DNA of 64,000 bases from LC029 sp036676475 (GCA_036676475.1 JAKFCU010000003.1:28782-92781); one strand, 5' to 3'; counted from the stretch's first letter, positions 53,742 to 63,574 are shown. Notes: generated by a model not told the origin, from the sequence alone. Numbers and translations are program-made.

Positions 53742-54023
53742 TTAGCCCAATTCTTTTTCCACAAAAGAAATAAAGCCATCTCTTGTTCCCTTATGTTCGA
53801 GGATCTTCTTGACATAATACCAATCGGAAAGAAGACCGGATCGTTTGGATTGTTCCATATACGTCTTCATTTGCTCGTCCTGAATCAGTTCCTGGAACCA
53901 TTCCTCAGCCTCCAATCTCAACCACATTTCCTCAGCTGTGGGATCAGGAATGCGAAGGATATATTTTTTAATCAGCTGAATTGCTCCAGCACCTACAAGA
54001 AGTATTCCTAATAAACTGAGCAT
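53742..54023 (-). CDS. Small membrane-anchored protein, unknown
   Basis: 93 aa from ATG 54023; a GTG at 54035 in the same frame sits against the GGGAG site. One membrane helix (residues 2-20), then a charged helical domain with many Trp/Tyr (EEMWLRLEAEEWFQEL and SDWYYVKKIL). Cytoplasmic or wall-side orientation is not clear. Single gene. Confidence 0.6.
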   Translation of the reverse strand: MLSLLGILLVGAGAIQLIKKYILRIPDPTAEEMWLRLEAEEWFQELIQDEQMKTYMEQSKRSGLLSDWYYVKKILEHKGTRDGFISFVEKELG

Positions 54024-54196
54024 GATGACCTTCACTCCCTTATGGATTCACCCAACGATTTTGACACCTTATGTTCACCTTATTATACAAACCCACGGAA
54101 ACCATAACAAACACTGTCAAAATAACGGCAGATAATCATAACCCATTTAATACCTTATAGCAACTCACCGATGAAGAATTGTCAATTGATAGAACG

Positions 54197-54231
54197 CAAA
54201 ATCAGGCTCCCATATGAGAAGCCTGATTTTG
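54197..54231. terminator. Hairpin in intergenic region
   Basis: CAAAATCAGGCT pairs with AGCCTGATTTTG. There is no gene ending just before it on either strand, so it may be a stranded terminator. Confidence 0.55.
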
Positions 54232-54332
54232 TGAGGTGATAAATGGGATGTTTACGAGAAGAAACATGAATGGAGGATCTGTGAGGTATTTGCTATTTTT
54301 CCTGGAGAATTCTATTCCATTGTAAAAATAAA

Positions 54333-54372
54333 GAAAAACGAGCCTCAAAAAAAGACACCGAGGCAGTTTTTC
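54333..54372 (-). terminator. Terminator of the methyltransferase gene
   Basis: On the minus strand GAAAAACTGCCTC pairs with GAGGCTCGTTTTTC, then TTTATTTTT. Confidence 0.75.
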
Positions 54373-54387
54373 TATTATCGGATACTA

Positions 54388-55074
54388 TTAAAGTTTCCGG
54401 CCAAATAAAACAACGAAATTAAAATATTTATAAATACAGTCTACATCGGAAAATCCAATTTCCTTAAGCCAATTCATTTGATCATCCAATGTTGACATCT
54501 TATCCAGTTTCGTTCTTTCATAAGCAGAACAAATCTCATCGTTAGATAACCCACTACCTTCAACTTTTTTCTTCCAATCCTCTTTGTAAAGAGATTCAAC
54601 ATAAGGACTAGTACCAAGAACTTGATCTGCATTAATCAATATACTATTATTTTTCATTATGGTGAAAATCTTGGCATACAAGTTCTTTTTTTCAGTATCG
54701 GTTAGATGATGAATGGAAAGAGACGAAATGACAATATCAAACTCTTCATTAAATACATGCTTGGTGTAGTCACCCACCACGTATTTTACATTTGACTGAT
54801 TTTTAAATCGTAGCTTCGCAACTTCGAGCATTTTTTCCGAGATGTCAATAAGAGTCACCTTTGCTTTGGGATACTTAGCCAACATACAGGCAGAGAAAAG
54901 TCCTGTACCAGCCCCAATATCCAATATATTGGGTGAATTGGTCGTCATATCGGCAATCGATACTGGAATTTGATAAAAATCATCAAAACAAGGGATGAGT
55001 TTTCTTCTCTGATCATCATAATTACGTGCAATTTGATCAAATTTTACCTTTACTGTATTCCGATTAATTTCCAT
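54388..55074 (-). CDS. Class I SAM-dependent methyltransferase
   Basis: 228 aa. Motif I NILDIGAGTGLFSA at about 49-62, acidic loop VTLIDISEKML near 75-85 and motif IV FDIVISSLSIHHLTD near 113-127. It fits the small-molecule methyltransferase group. No biosynthetic neighbours; substrate unknown. Short ribosome binding site GGAGGGGAAAG directly before ATG. Confidence 0.85.
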   Translation of the reverse strand: MEINRNTVKVKFDQIARNYDDQRRKLIPCFDDFYQIPVSIADMTTNSPNILDIGAGTGLFSACMLAKYPKAKVTLIDISEKMLEVAKLRFKNQSNVKYVVGDYTKHVFNEEFDIVISSLSIHHLTDTEKKNLYAKIFTIMKNNSILINADQVLGTSPYVESLYKEDWKKKVEGSGLSNDEICSAYERTKLDKMSTLDDQMNWLKEIGFSDVDCIYKYFNFVVLFGRKL

Positions 55075-55453
55075 CTTTCCCCTCCTCCAATCCTATATTG
55101 TCTTGATAACAGGATAATGGAGGTGTTTCTATAAAGCCAATATTTAAAAGTTATTATATCTATAGTTTTATCCTATACTCTTTCTGCATCGTTATTCCAT
55201 TTAACAATAATACCAATGGTGGAGTTCATTCAATTTTCCAGTTTGGCTCAGGGACGAACCCTCGTGATATATGGGTAGGATATTTTAAAGGGAAAATCTA
55301 GGTAAGCTATAGTATGATGAACTGAATATCTTTCACAGAAGAATTATGGAGTTACAAGTCCGTGGATTCCATTATAAAGCTCTCATTAAGAAAATAGCCC
55401 ACTCGCAGTGGGCTATTCGCACTAATCTGTTATTCTATTCCTCCATGAAACAT
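55075..55453. other. Intergenic region with a possible gene remnant
   Basis: A plus-strand frame to TAG 55299-55301 reads NNNTNGGVHSIFQFGSG then DIWVGYFKGKI and looks like the C-terminal end of a protein, with no start or ribosome binding site. A hairpin AGCCCACT/AGTGGGCT at 55395-55415 follows and probably ends the adaptor gene on the minus strand. Confidence 0.35.
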
Positions 55454-56767
55454 TTATTTTTGCTCTTCCTGGATCTTGATTTTAACCCCATCCGTCAGGA
55501 GCGTCTGCCCCTTCACGACAATCTGGTCCCCTAGGGTAAGGCCCTTCTTTACTTCTACCTTATCGCTCGTTTCTTTTCCCGTTGTCACTTCAACCTTAAC
55601 CGCTCGATCTCCATCCAACTTATAAACGAACCGTTTACCCTGTTCCTCAATCAAGGCCTTGCGGGATATCATCGCATACTTTTCCGCTTGCTTAGAATCA
55701 AAGCGCACATGGACAACCATATCGGCCTTTAACTCCTGTTTGGGATTAGGTATGGAGATTTCGATGGGATAAGCCTTCACATCATTATTCATGACAGGGC
55801 TGACCGCCGTAATTTGGGCATTAAACTTCTGATTTACCGCTGGAATGTCAACAGACACAGTACTGCCTACTTGGACTGTAGTCACTTCCTGCTCAGACAA
55901 ATTTGCCTTCACCTTTAGCAGATCGATCCGGGCTATGCTAATCGCAGGCAATTGCGGACTTACCATTTGTCCTGTGGAGCCATGGACTACCGAGACGATC
56001 CCCGAAATGGGGGCCGTAACCTTGGCATTCGCCAATTGGCTTTGGGCATTTTCTAACGATACGCGCGCTTGATCAACCGATGCTTTACTTACCTGTACTC
56101 CGTTTTTATTTTTGGCATGCCCCAAATTTTTCTGTGCATTAGCGTATGAAGATTGGGCATTCACAAGAGCGGTATGGGCATTTTCAAGACCTAGTTGGGC
56201 ATTCTTTAACGCTGTCTCCACTCGCTCAAGTTCAGAAATGGATACGGCTCCTGCTTGATACAATTGGCGCGTCCGCTGTTCCGCCGCCATTGCGTCCTGG
56301 AGCGCCTGTTCTTGCTGAACGATTGCATTTTGGGCTTGGGTGACTGCATTCTGGTTTTGCACCACAGCGGACTCCGCCTGATCCACCCCTTGCACAGCAC
56401 TGCTTTCCGTTTGCTTTAAGCTGGCTAAAGCCATATTGTAAGCAGCTTTGGCCTGTTTCACACTGTTAGCGAGATCGGTCTGGTCTAAAGAGAACAAAAC
56501 ATCCCCTTGCTTGACGGACTGTCCAAGGGATACATGGATTTGTTGAATCTTTCCGGAAACTTTCGGCGACACATCAACCGTTTCATCCGGAGAAAGTTTT
56601 CCCGTAATGGACGCCCGTTCATCGATGGTTCCTTCAACCACCTTTTCTGCTTGGACGGGAACAATTTGTTCTTCGGCCGATTGAATAACAGGCTCACTTT
56701 TCGAACAGGCTGTTAAGGCAAGTGAGAAAACCAGCGTTGAGACTAAAATATGGCGTTTCATTTTCAT
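55454..56767 (-). CDS. RND efflux periplasmic-adaptor (membrane fusion) lipoprotein
   Basis: 437 aa. Lipobox LTAC in residues 18-21. Barrel-sandwich hybrid halves GKIQQIHVSLGQSVKQGDVL and ITAPISGIVSV-like VTAPISGIVSVVHG flank a long coiled-coil hairpin (about 105-245) with many NAQ steps. A beta-barrel and C-terminal membrane-proximal domain follow. It partners the RND pump 20 bases upstream in the same operon. In Gram-positives such adaptors stand on the outer face of the membrane. Confidence 0.92.
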   Translation of the reverse strand: MKMKRHILVSTLVFSLALTACSKSEPVIQSAEEQIVPVQAEKVVEGTIDERASITGKLSPDETVDVSPKVSGKIQQIHVSLGQSVKQGDVLFSLDQTDLANSVKQAKAAYNMALASLKQTESSAVQGVDQAESAVVQNQNAVTQAQNAIVQQEQALQDAMAAEQRTRQLYQAGAVSISELERVETALKNAQLGLENAHTALVNAQSSYANAQKNLGHAKNKNGVQVSKASVDQARVSLENAQSQLANAKVTAPISGIVSVVHGSTGQMVSPQLPAISIARIDLLKVKANLSEQEVTTVQVGSTVSVDIPAVNQKFNAQITAVSPVMNNDVKAYPIEISIPNPKQELKADMVVHVRFDSKQAEKYAMISRKALIEEQGKRFVYKLDGDRAVKVEVTTGKETSDKVEVKKGLTLGDQIVVKGQTLLTDGVKIKIQEEQK

Positions 56768-56787
56768 CTATTCCTTCCCTTCCTTTG

Positions 56788-59700
56788 CTAAGCCTGAACA
56801 CCAGGTTCTGAACTGGTTTTCTTATTTTTGCGGTTCTTTAATTTTTGTTTCATATCATCAAACAGGGTATAAACAACCGGTATCAAAACCAAGGTAATCA
56901 GCGTTGAAAAACCGAGACCGAAGACAACAACAATCGCCATCGGAGCCTGCCCTTCATTCCCGGAACCCCCACCAAAGGCTAGAGGCAAGATCGCTAAAAT
57001 CGTAGCTAGGGTCGTCATCAGGATCGGACGAAGACGAACAGGTCCCGCCTTGAGAATAGCCTGGTTTCGCTCCACGCCTTCTTTTCTTAATTGGTCCACA
57101 AAATCGATCAAAACGATAGCATTATTTACCACAATCCCGATGAGCAGAATATAACCGATCAACGCCATAACACTAAGCGGCGTACTCATGATCAGTAAAC
57201 CCACCACCACACCGACAAAGGTAGGAGGGATCGAGAACATAATAATGAATGGGCTCAACAGAGATTCAAACTGAGCCGCCATGACCATGTACACCAGTAC
57301 AATAGATAAAATCAATGCTAATCCCAAGCTGGTAAAGGATTCCGCCATATCTTCACTCTGGCCGCCTACTTTAACGTGGTAGCCTTCCGGAAGCTGGATC
57401 TGATCGATTTTCACTTGAACATCTTTCATGATCGAACCTAGATCTCGCCCGGTAATATCCCCTGTAACGGTGACTTCTTTTGTCTGATCCGCACGCTTGA
57501 TCGTCTGTGGAACATCCTCTTTAACTAATGAGGCCACAGAGGATAGAGGAATATTTGCCCCACTTGGAGTCGTGATTCTTAGTCGTTCAAGGTAGCCCAC
57601 ATCCTCTTTATACTCGGCAGGCAGTTTAATTCTGACATCTATTTCGTCTTCCCCCGTCCGGTAAGTCGAGGCCTTCTCCCCATCAAAGGCCGTTCGCACC
57701 ACATTCAAAATCTGGGAGGTATTAAGGCCATATAGGCTTGCCATCTGAGGATCCACGACAACCTGAAACTCCTGCTGCTTGGCATCCAGTGAAGTTTCCA
57801 CATTCACGGCCCCGGTAACCTCTCTCACTTCGCCTGCGATAATTTGGCTGATGTCCTCCATGACCACCAAATCATCTCCTCTGAGGCTGACCTGTATAGG
57901 GGCACCGGTTTCCATTCCCGCCATTTCTTTCACTACAATCTCTGCTCCGGCAATAGAGCCCAGCTTTTCCCTAAGTTCGTTTACCACTTGTTCCGAAGAG
58001 CGTTCCCTTTCCTCTAAGTTCACGAGGAACATATACATCTCAATCCGATTACTGGAGGCTGCACCACCCATCGGCCCAGAGGCTCCGCCACCCACAGAGC
58101 TGTATATCATATCAAATTCAGGTGTTTCCATAGCGACTTTTTCAATCTGTTTGGAAAGCTTCTCGGTTTCATCCAAGACCGTTCCCGGCGGTAATTTTGC
58201 CGTTATCGTTAACATCCCTTGATCCATCTTGGGGATAAACTCCAACCCTACCATAGGAACGAGGGCTCCGGCACCAACGAAAAGGGCAACGGTTAGAGAT
58301 AGGACGGATTTCCGATGATGAAGAGCCCACTTGAGTATCCGCGCATACACATCCACTACCTTCTCAAAGCCGATGTTAAACCAAACCGCGGGGTTGATGC
58401 CGCGATAGGTACCGCTTCGATACATATGCTCATTCGGTATCTTCTTCAACATGCGAGAGCTAAGCATAGGCACGAGCATCAGCGACATAAGCAAAGCGGC
58501 AATGTGAGAGAAGATTACTGTCAGGGCAAGCGGTCCAAATAGTTCCGCCGCTAAGCCTTCAACAAAGATAATCGGTAGAAATACAACGATCTGAGCCAAA
58601 GCTGAGGCCATAACGGCATTCCCCACTTGCTTAGATCCTTCTCTGGCCGCTTGCAGCATACTCTTACCCTCTTGCCGCTGCCTGAAGATATTTTCCAGGA
58701 TTACCACGGCAAAGTCTACCAAAGATCCCAATCCAAGCAATAAGCCGCTCAAGGATATTAAGTTGATTGTCTGTCCCGTAAAATACATGAGTGAGAACGT
58801 CGCAATAACCGAAATCGGAAGAACAATCGACACCACAAGAGTGGATCGTACGCTATTCAAGAACAAATAGAGGATCAGAATGGCGAATCCGCCCCCGAGC
58901 AGCGCATGCTCTGCAACCGTAAAGATCGAATCCTTAATGTACTTGGAATTATCCATAACGACCGTTAGATCCATACCTTGAGGCAAATCTTTTCTTAGCT
59001 TTTCAACCTCCTGCAAAACCTCATCGGCTATCGAAACCGTATTACCGCCAGAGGCTTTTGTCACCATAAGGCCTAAGCTCGGTTCAGCGTTAAAATAACC
59101 GATTTGCGACATCTTTTTATACGTATCTTCTATACTAGCAATATCTTTTAATAGAATACTTCCACCAGATACGGGAATCGGCGTAAGTCCAAAGTCTGTC
59201 ACTTGCTGAAACTCACCCTGGATCCTAATATTAAGATCGGTATCTCCTTGCTTCACTGCGCCAGCAGCGCCAGAAAGATTGGTAGCGGCAATCGCCATCT
59301 TCACCTGATCGAGCGTGATGCCATACGTTTGCAATTTGGCAGGATCCAATTGGACCTCTACTACACGTTCTCTTCCGCCCATAACGGACAGGGATGCCAC
59401 TCCACCTACCCTTTCCAAACGGGACTTGATAACATCGTCAGCATAATCCTTTAACTCCGTCAGATCTTTTTCCCCGTTTAATGCCAAGATGATGATCGGC
59501 TGGCTGTTCGGGTCCATCTTCAGGATCAGCGGAGAATGAGCCGAATCAGGGAGCATTCCCTTGATTTGATCCACTTTATCCCGCATATTCAGGGTTGCTT
59601 GGTCAATGTCTCTTCCCCAGTTGAATTGGACAATGACCTGCGAAGCACCTTCAACTGAGTTGGATGAAATGCTGTCTACTCCTTCAACCGAACCCAGTGC

Positions 59701-59907
59701 TTCTTCTATCGGTTTGGTCACCAGCTTTTCAACTTCAGCAGGCGTTCCTCCATCTACACTAGTAACCACAACCGCTACCGGAACATTTAGCTCAGGGTAT
59801 AAATCGACCGCCATTTTTGGAATGGAAACTAATCCGAAGATGATCATCGCAATGAGAATCATCCAGACTGTCACTGGGCGCCGAATAGAAAAATCCGACA
59901 AATTCAC
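56788..59907 (-). CDS. RND family efflux pump (AcrB/SwrC type)
   Basis: 1039 aa, full RND length with 12 membrane helices in the usual 1+5+1+5 pattern and two large loops. Start MNLSDFSIRRPVTVWMILIA is typical of the Bacillus SwrC (YerP) group. In TM4 the sequence is LLLGLGSLVDFAVVILENIF, with the conserved Asp of the proton relay. Exports surfactants, drugs or metals in known members. It overlaps the marR gene by 4 bp. The operon is marR-pump-adaptor. Confidence 0.94.
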   Translation of the reverse strand: MNLSDFSIRRPVTVWMILIAMIIFGLVSIPKMAVDLYPELNVPVAVVVTSVDGGTPAEVEKLVTKPIEEALGSVEGVDSISSNSVEGASQVIVQFNWGRDIDQATLNMRDKVDQIKGMLPDSAHSPLILKMDPNSQPIIILALNGEKDLTELKDYADDVIKSRLERVGGVASLSVMGGRERVVEVQLDPAKLQTYGITLDQVKMAIAATNLSGAAGAVKQGDTDLNIRIQGEFQQVTDFGLTPIPVSGGSILLKDIASIEDTYKKMSQIGYFNAEPSLGLMVTKASGGNTVSIADEVLQEVEKLRKDLPQGMDLTVVMDNSKYIKDSIFTVAEHALLGGGFAILILYLFLNSVRSTLVVSIVLPISVIATFSLMYFTGQTINLISLSGLLLGLGSLVDFAVVILENIFRQRQEGKSMLQAAREGSKQVGNAVMASALAQIVVFLPIIFVEGLAAELFGPLALTVIFSHIAALLMSLMLVPMLSSRMLKKIPNEHMYRSGTYRGINPAVWFNIGFEKVVDVYARILKWALHHRKSVLSLTVALFVGAGALVPMVGLEFIPKMDQGMLTITAKLPPGTVLDETEKLSKQIEKVAMETPEFDMIYSSVGGGASGPMGGAASSNRIEMYMFLVNLEERERSSEQVVNELREKLGSIAGAEIVVKEMAGMETGAPIQVSLRGDDLVVMEDISQIIAGEVREVTGAVNVETSLDAKQQEFQVVVDPQMASLYGLNTSQILNVVRTAFDGEKASTYRTGEDEIDVRIKLPAEYKEDVGYLERLRITTPSGANIPLSSVASLVKEDVPQTIKRADQTKEVTVTGDITGRDLGSIMKDVQVKIDQIQLPEGYHVKVGGQSEDMAESFTSLGLALILSIVLVYMVMAAQFESLLSPFIIMFSIPPTFVGVVVGLLIMSTPLSVMALIGYILLIGIVVNNAIVLIDFVDQLRKEGVERNQAILKAGPVRLRPILMTTLATILAILPLAFGGGSGNEGQAPMAIVVVFGLGFSTLITLVLIPVVYTLFDDMKQKLKNRKNKKTSSEPGVQA

Positions 59908-60377
59908 ACTACTTCACTCCCCTTTTTTTCCTGAATTACTTTTGCTTTTTTTTCCACCAAGCGATTAATCAGTTGCAGAGAGGAATAGAGGGAATCGAGT
60001 TGTTCCGAAGAAAGCTCTTTAAAATCATCAAGAAAGATATGGGAGTAAAGGTCTTCGATCAAAATCGGATGATCTTTACCCAAACACCCGAATTGATCAG
60101 TGATTGAAACCCACACCACGCGACGATCTATCTCATCGCGTTCGCGGACAACGAGCCGATGGCGTTCCAATCGATCGACAATCCCTGAAACTGTACTATA
60201 AGAAAGGTCTATGGCCTTGCTTATTTCCCCAATCGTCCTTCGTTGATCCTTAATGGTGTCTAATACTACCGCTTGGGGAATCGTGATTCCGTACTTAGAC
60301 AACTCATTCGCTATTAATGTAAAGTAGACTTGATTATTCCTCATCAACAGCTTGGCTATTTCAAGAATACGGTCCAT
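59904..60377 (-). CDS. MarR family regulator of the RND operon
   Basis: 157 aa from ATG 60377 (AGGAGG 8 bases upstream); the longer frame to 60425 covers the operator. Winged helix: RRTIGEISKAIDLSYSTVSG (recognition helix) and RDEIDRRVVWVSIT (wing). It overlaps the pump start and so represses, most likely, its own operon. About 45% similar by eye to the second MarR at 62890, including the near-identical LSYSTVSGI-DRLER. Confidence 0.93.
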   Translation of the reverse strand: MDRILEIAKLLMRNNQVYFTLIANELSKYGITIPQAVVLDTIKDQRRTIGEISKAIDLSYSTVSGIVDRLERHRLVVRERDEIDRRVVWVSITDQFGCLGKDHPILIEDLYSHIFLDDFKELSSEQLDSLYSSLQLINRLVEKKAKVIQEKKGSEVV

Positions 60378-60392
60378 AAAACCACCTCCTAT

Positions 60393-60414
60393 AATATTTC
60401 GCATTAGAAATATT
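60393..60414. promoter_or_regulatory. MarR operator of the RND operon
   Basis: AATATTTC-GCATTA-GAAATATT, a perfect 8-6-8 palindrome between the promoter and the ribosome binding site, so repression would act at the start of transcription. Same layout as 63377-63398. Confidence 0.75.
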
Positions 60415-60430
60415 TTTCTTCGCAAAGTAT

Positions 60431-60459
60431 ATAATACAAGTGCATATATTTCGTGTCAA
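60431..60459 (-). promoter_or_regulatory. Sigma-A promoter of the RND operon
   Basis: Minus strand: TTGACA (60459-60454), 17-base spacer, TATTAT (60436-60431). The spacer contains a half-operator CGAAATAT. Confidence 0.75.
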
Positions 60460-60531
60460 TAAATTTATTTCTTTCAACTACAACGGTCACAACAGTGAAA
60501 ATAAACTCCTTCTATGGATCCATCCTGCAAG

Positions 60532-62202
60532 CTACCCACGAATTGCAACCGGTTCGCGTTCAATCCCGCCATCCGCTGACCGTTCTCGCGTCGGAACCGA
60601 TGGAGTCTCCAGCTTCTTTTGATCGGTTGAAGGAGGACTTTCAGTATCCTTATTGTCCTTCTTATTCTTTTGGATAAAGAATAAGACAAGAGGAATAGAA
60701 ATAAACAGAGGAATCGACGAAATCATAAAGGTGTCAGCAACGGCTCGTGCCGCAGCCTCCTTTTGGATCAATCCGGCCAGCAGATAAGAGGCGCCTCCTG
60801 TTGCCGTGGCCGCATCGATCCCCCCTTGCATATAAAGGGTGGATACACTTTTGATCACCTGATTTCCCACATCAGAGGTCACCTGTAAATTCTCCGAAAT
60901 TCGATTCCCATGAAAAGTTTGTCGTTGGGTCATGATTGTAGTAAGGATGGCAATCCCAAACGCCCCCGCTACCTGCCGCATGACATTGGAAAGCGAAGAA
61001 GCTTTTCCGACCAAATACCGTGGGATGGCATTCATCCCCACGGTGGTTAGCGGCATCATGCACATTCCAATCCCAAATCCACGAATGGTCAGAACCAGAT
61101 TAAGCCAAGAATTCGGGGTATCCACAGCGATTAAATGAAGTTCATAGGTGGCCACCGCCATGATGGTTACTCCGACAAGCCCTAAAGGAACCACACCAAA
61201 TTTATCAAACAGCTTCCCACTGATCGGCATCATTAAGGCCATGGCAATCGACTGAGGCATCATCAACAGTCCCGTATCAATGGCGGATAAGTCTTGAATA
61301 TTTTGTAGATAAATGGGGGTGAGAAACACTCCGCCAAACATCCCCATCATAACCAAGCTTGACGTCAGGGTACTCAAGCTAAACACCGGATTCTTGAAGA
61401 AAGTGAAGTCAAGCAAGGGTTGCTCCTTGCCCAATTCAACCCAGAGCAATAAGAGAAAGCTAAAAAAGGCGGTAAACAGTAAACTGACGATATAAAAAGA
61501 GGTCCATCCCTCCGATTGCCCCTTCGTTAGAGCTAATAAAAGTGTTCCGAACATAACGACGGATAAGACAGCTCCTGTTTTGTCGAATATCATATTTTCT
61601 TTTTTGGGCGTTTCCTTCAATAGGATAGTGCACATCATAATGGCAAAGATTCCGACCGGAATACTGATGAAAAAGAGGAGTCTCCAACTAAAATATTGAA
61701 TGATATATCCACTCAACGTAGGACCGACTGCCGGTGCCACCATGGCAGCAATCCCCCATAATCCTAACGCTACTCCCACTTGCTCCCTAGGCATGATCAT
61801 ATAAATAATCGCCATACTGATCGGCATTATAAAACCTCCACTTAATCCTGAGAACACCCGGAAAGCGATGAGGGATGTATCACTCCATGCCAAACCGCAT
61901 AGAAAAGAACCGAGAGTAAAGACTCCGAGTGCTGCTATGAGGACTTTTTTGTAGCCGAATTTATCACCCAGAAAACCGCTTGCCGGGATGACCACAGCGG
62001 ATGCCAGCATATAGCCGGTAAGCACCCACTGAATATCCTGGGTCGTGGACCCAAATACAGACACCAATTTAGGTAAGGCCACATTGATCAAGCTTTGGTT
62101 TAGTACTGCAACAAAGGCACCAAGGATAACCGAGATGAGGGCAACCCATTTATATGAAGCACTTTCTTCCTGATTTTTTTCCTTGTCTGTGTGTTGAAAC
62201 AT
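60532..62202 (-). CDS. DHA2 family MFS multidrug transporter (EmrB/QacA type)
   Basis: 556 aa from ATG 62202 (GGGGGTG site). Fourteen membrane helices, with GFLGDKFGYKKVLIAAL (motif A) and the TM5 motif C region WGIAAMVAPAVGPTLSGYI (Gly/Pro-rich, typical of drug/H+ antiporters). Works with the HlyD-type protein encoded 25 bases upstream in the same operon. C-terminal tail is charged and low-complexity. Confidence 0.92.
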   Translation of the reverse strand: MFQHTDKEKNQEESASYKWVALISVILGAFVAVLNQSLINVALPKLVSVFGSTTQDIQWVLTGYMLASAVVIPASGFLGDKFGYKKVLIAALGVFTLGSFLCGLAWSDTSLIAFRVFSGLSGGFIMPISMAIIYMIMPREQVGVALGLWGIAAMVAPAVGPTLSGYIIQYFSWRLLFFISIPVGIFAIMMCTILLKETPKKENMIFDKTGAVLSVVMFGTLLLALTKGQSEGWTSFYIVSLLFTAFFSFLLLLWVELGKEQPLLDFTFFKNPVFSLSTLTSSLVMMGMFGGVFLTPIYLQNIQDLSAIDTGLLMMPQSIAMALMMPISGKLFDKFGVVPLGLVGVTIMAVATYELHLIAVDTPNSWLNLVLTIRGFGIGMCMMPLTTVGMNAIPRYLVGKASSLSNVMRQVAGAFGIAILTTIMTQRQTFHGNRISENLQVTSDVGNQVIKSVSTLYMQGGIDAATATGGASYLLAGLIQKEAAARAVADTFMISSIPLFISIPLVLFFIQKNKKDNKDTESPPSTDQKKLETPSVPTRERSADGGIEREPVAIRG

Positions 62203-62233
62203 CACCACACCCCCTAATCATCGCTTGATCACC

Positions 62234-62893
62234 TTAATTCCCTTTCACGTGAATTTTAATTACAGCACTCATCCCTGGAGATAATGGAAGTCCCTGCTTA
62301 TCCAAAATGGAAAGTTTAACCGGAATTCGCTGAGTGACTTTGGTGAAATTGCCGCTCGTATTCATCGCTGGAAGTAATGAAAATGTGGCAGCCGTAGCTT
62401 CACCAATCTCCGTTATATTTCCTTTAAATTCATGATCAGTAAACGTATCTACCGTAAAATCCACTTCTTGGCCGACCTGGACTCGATTAATATCCGTTTC
62501 TTCTATATTGGCTGAGACATACAGTTGATCTTTATTTACAATCATTGCCACCGATTGACCTGGTGAAACTACTTCTCCCTCTTTCACCAACGTTTTAATC
62601 ACGGTTCCTTCAATTGGTGCACGCAGAGTTGCATTATCAAGTAAGCTCGCAGGCAAATTACTGACATCCTGTTGACCTACAATCTGATCCGCTGCCACCG
62701 TGTCTCCTTCTGCCATTTGTAAGGATGATATTTTCCCGGAGATGCGGGGCATCACACGATAAATATCGGCAGCAAGACGGGCATCTTCCGTTTGTACATA
62801 ATTGGTTCCTTCGTACCAATAATATCCCCCTATCCCCCCTCCGGCCACGACCATAAGGGTCAGGATCGCAGTAAGAACTGCTTTTCTGCTCAT
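62234..62893 (-). CDS. HlyD/EmrA family efflux adaptor
   Basis: 219 aa, one N-terminal membrane anchor (residues 6-27). Lipoyl-like halves YRVMPRISGKISSLQMAEGD and RAPIEGTVIKTLVKEGEV are joined with almost no coiled coil, so it is a short Gram-positive EmrA. Overlaps the marR stop by 4 bp (ATGA). Partner of the DHA2 transporter. Confidence 0.9.
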   Translation of the reverse strand: MSRKAVLTAILTLMVVAGGGIGGYYWYEGTNYVQTEDARLAADIYRVMPRISGKISSLQMAEGDTVAADQIVGQQDVSNLPASLLDNATLRAPIEGTVIKTLVKEGEVVSPGQSVAMIVNKDQLYVSANIEETDINRVQVGQEVDFTVDTFTDHEFKGNITEIGEATAATFSLLPAMNTSGNFTKVTQRIPVKLSILDKQGLPLSPGMSAVIKIHVKGN

Positions 62894-63327
62894 GATTTCT
62901 CCTCTTCCTTCTTCTCTAATTGTCTAGTCAACACAACAAGCGAATGAACAATTTGATCAAGTTCCTGCTCGCTCAGATCCTGCAGCAATTCAGCATAATA
63001 GTTTTCTTGAAAAACAGGAATTTGTTTTTTTACTTCTTCCACCTTGTTCGTCTTTTCTATCCAAATAACGCGGCGGTCGGCATCATCTCGAATTCTTATA
63101 ACCCACTCATCGCGTTCCAACCGGTCGATGATGCCAGACACCGTGCTATATGACAGTCCAATGGATTTGCTGATTTGACCAATCGTTTTACGTCCATCCG
63201 AAATTTGCTTCAACACGAGCCCCTGAGGTACCGTGATACCAAATTTCGCTAGATCTCTGGTAATTAATAATCCAAAGGAACGATTTAATTTTTTTAGCAA
63301 ATCTCGTATATCCATAGCCTTCGACAA
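62890..63327 (-). CDS. MarR family regulator of the emrAB-type operon
   Basis: 145 aa from TTG 63327, with GAGGAGG 7 bases upstream; the longer frame to 63381 runs through the operator, and an ATG at 63315 is the alternative. Winged helix with GQISKSIGLSYSTVSGIIDR and RDDADRRVIWIEKT. First gene of marR-emrA-emrB. A paralogue of the MarR at 59904; duplication of the regulator, or of the whole regulator plus operator, is likely. Confidence 0.92.
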   Translation of the reverse strand: MSKAMDIRDLLKKLNRSFGLLITRDLAKFGITVPQGLVLKQISDGRKTIGQISKSIGLSYSTVSGIIDRLERDEWVIRIRDDADRRVIWIEKTNKVEEVKKQIPVFQENYYAELLQDLSEQELDQIVHSLVVLTRQLEKKEEEKS

Positions 63328-63376
63328 TGCACATCCTCCTCTCAAACATATTTCGCCTAATAACAGTTTCTTTCGA

Positions 63377-63398
63377 AACATTTCCTATACGAAATATT
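63377..63398. promoter_or_regulatory. MarR operator of the emrAB-type operon
   Basis: AACATTTC-CTATAC-GAAATATT, an 8-6-8 palindrome with one mismatch. A second palindrome GTTTC-TTTC-GAAAC overlaps it at 63366-63379, and a half-site ATATTTCG lies at 63348-63355. Confidence 0.7.
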
Positions 63399-63574
63399 AT
63401 CATAAAAAATAATCGATGGATATATTTTTTTACTGCATAGGAAAGGTCTAACGATCTCGAACGTTTCAACAGCAGTCCCCGGTGGGTATAACGAAAAGTA
63501 AACATCCTTTCATTAAGTGTTTAGAACAACAAAAAGAGGATTGATACCCATACGATCCTCAACACTCGATAATT

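Larger units (their letters stand above)
54024..54387. other. Intergenic region
   Basis: Holds the two hairpins listed separately; no gene supported. Confidence 0.4.
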
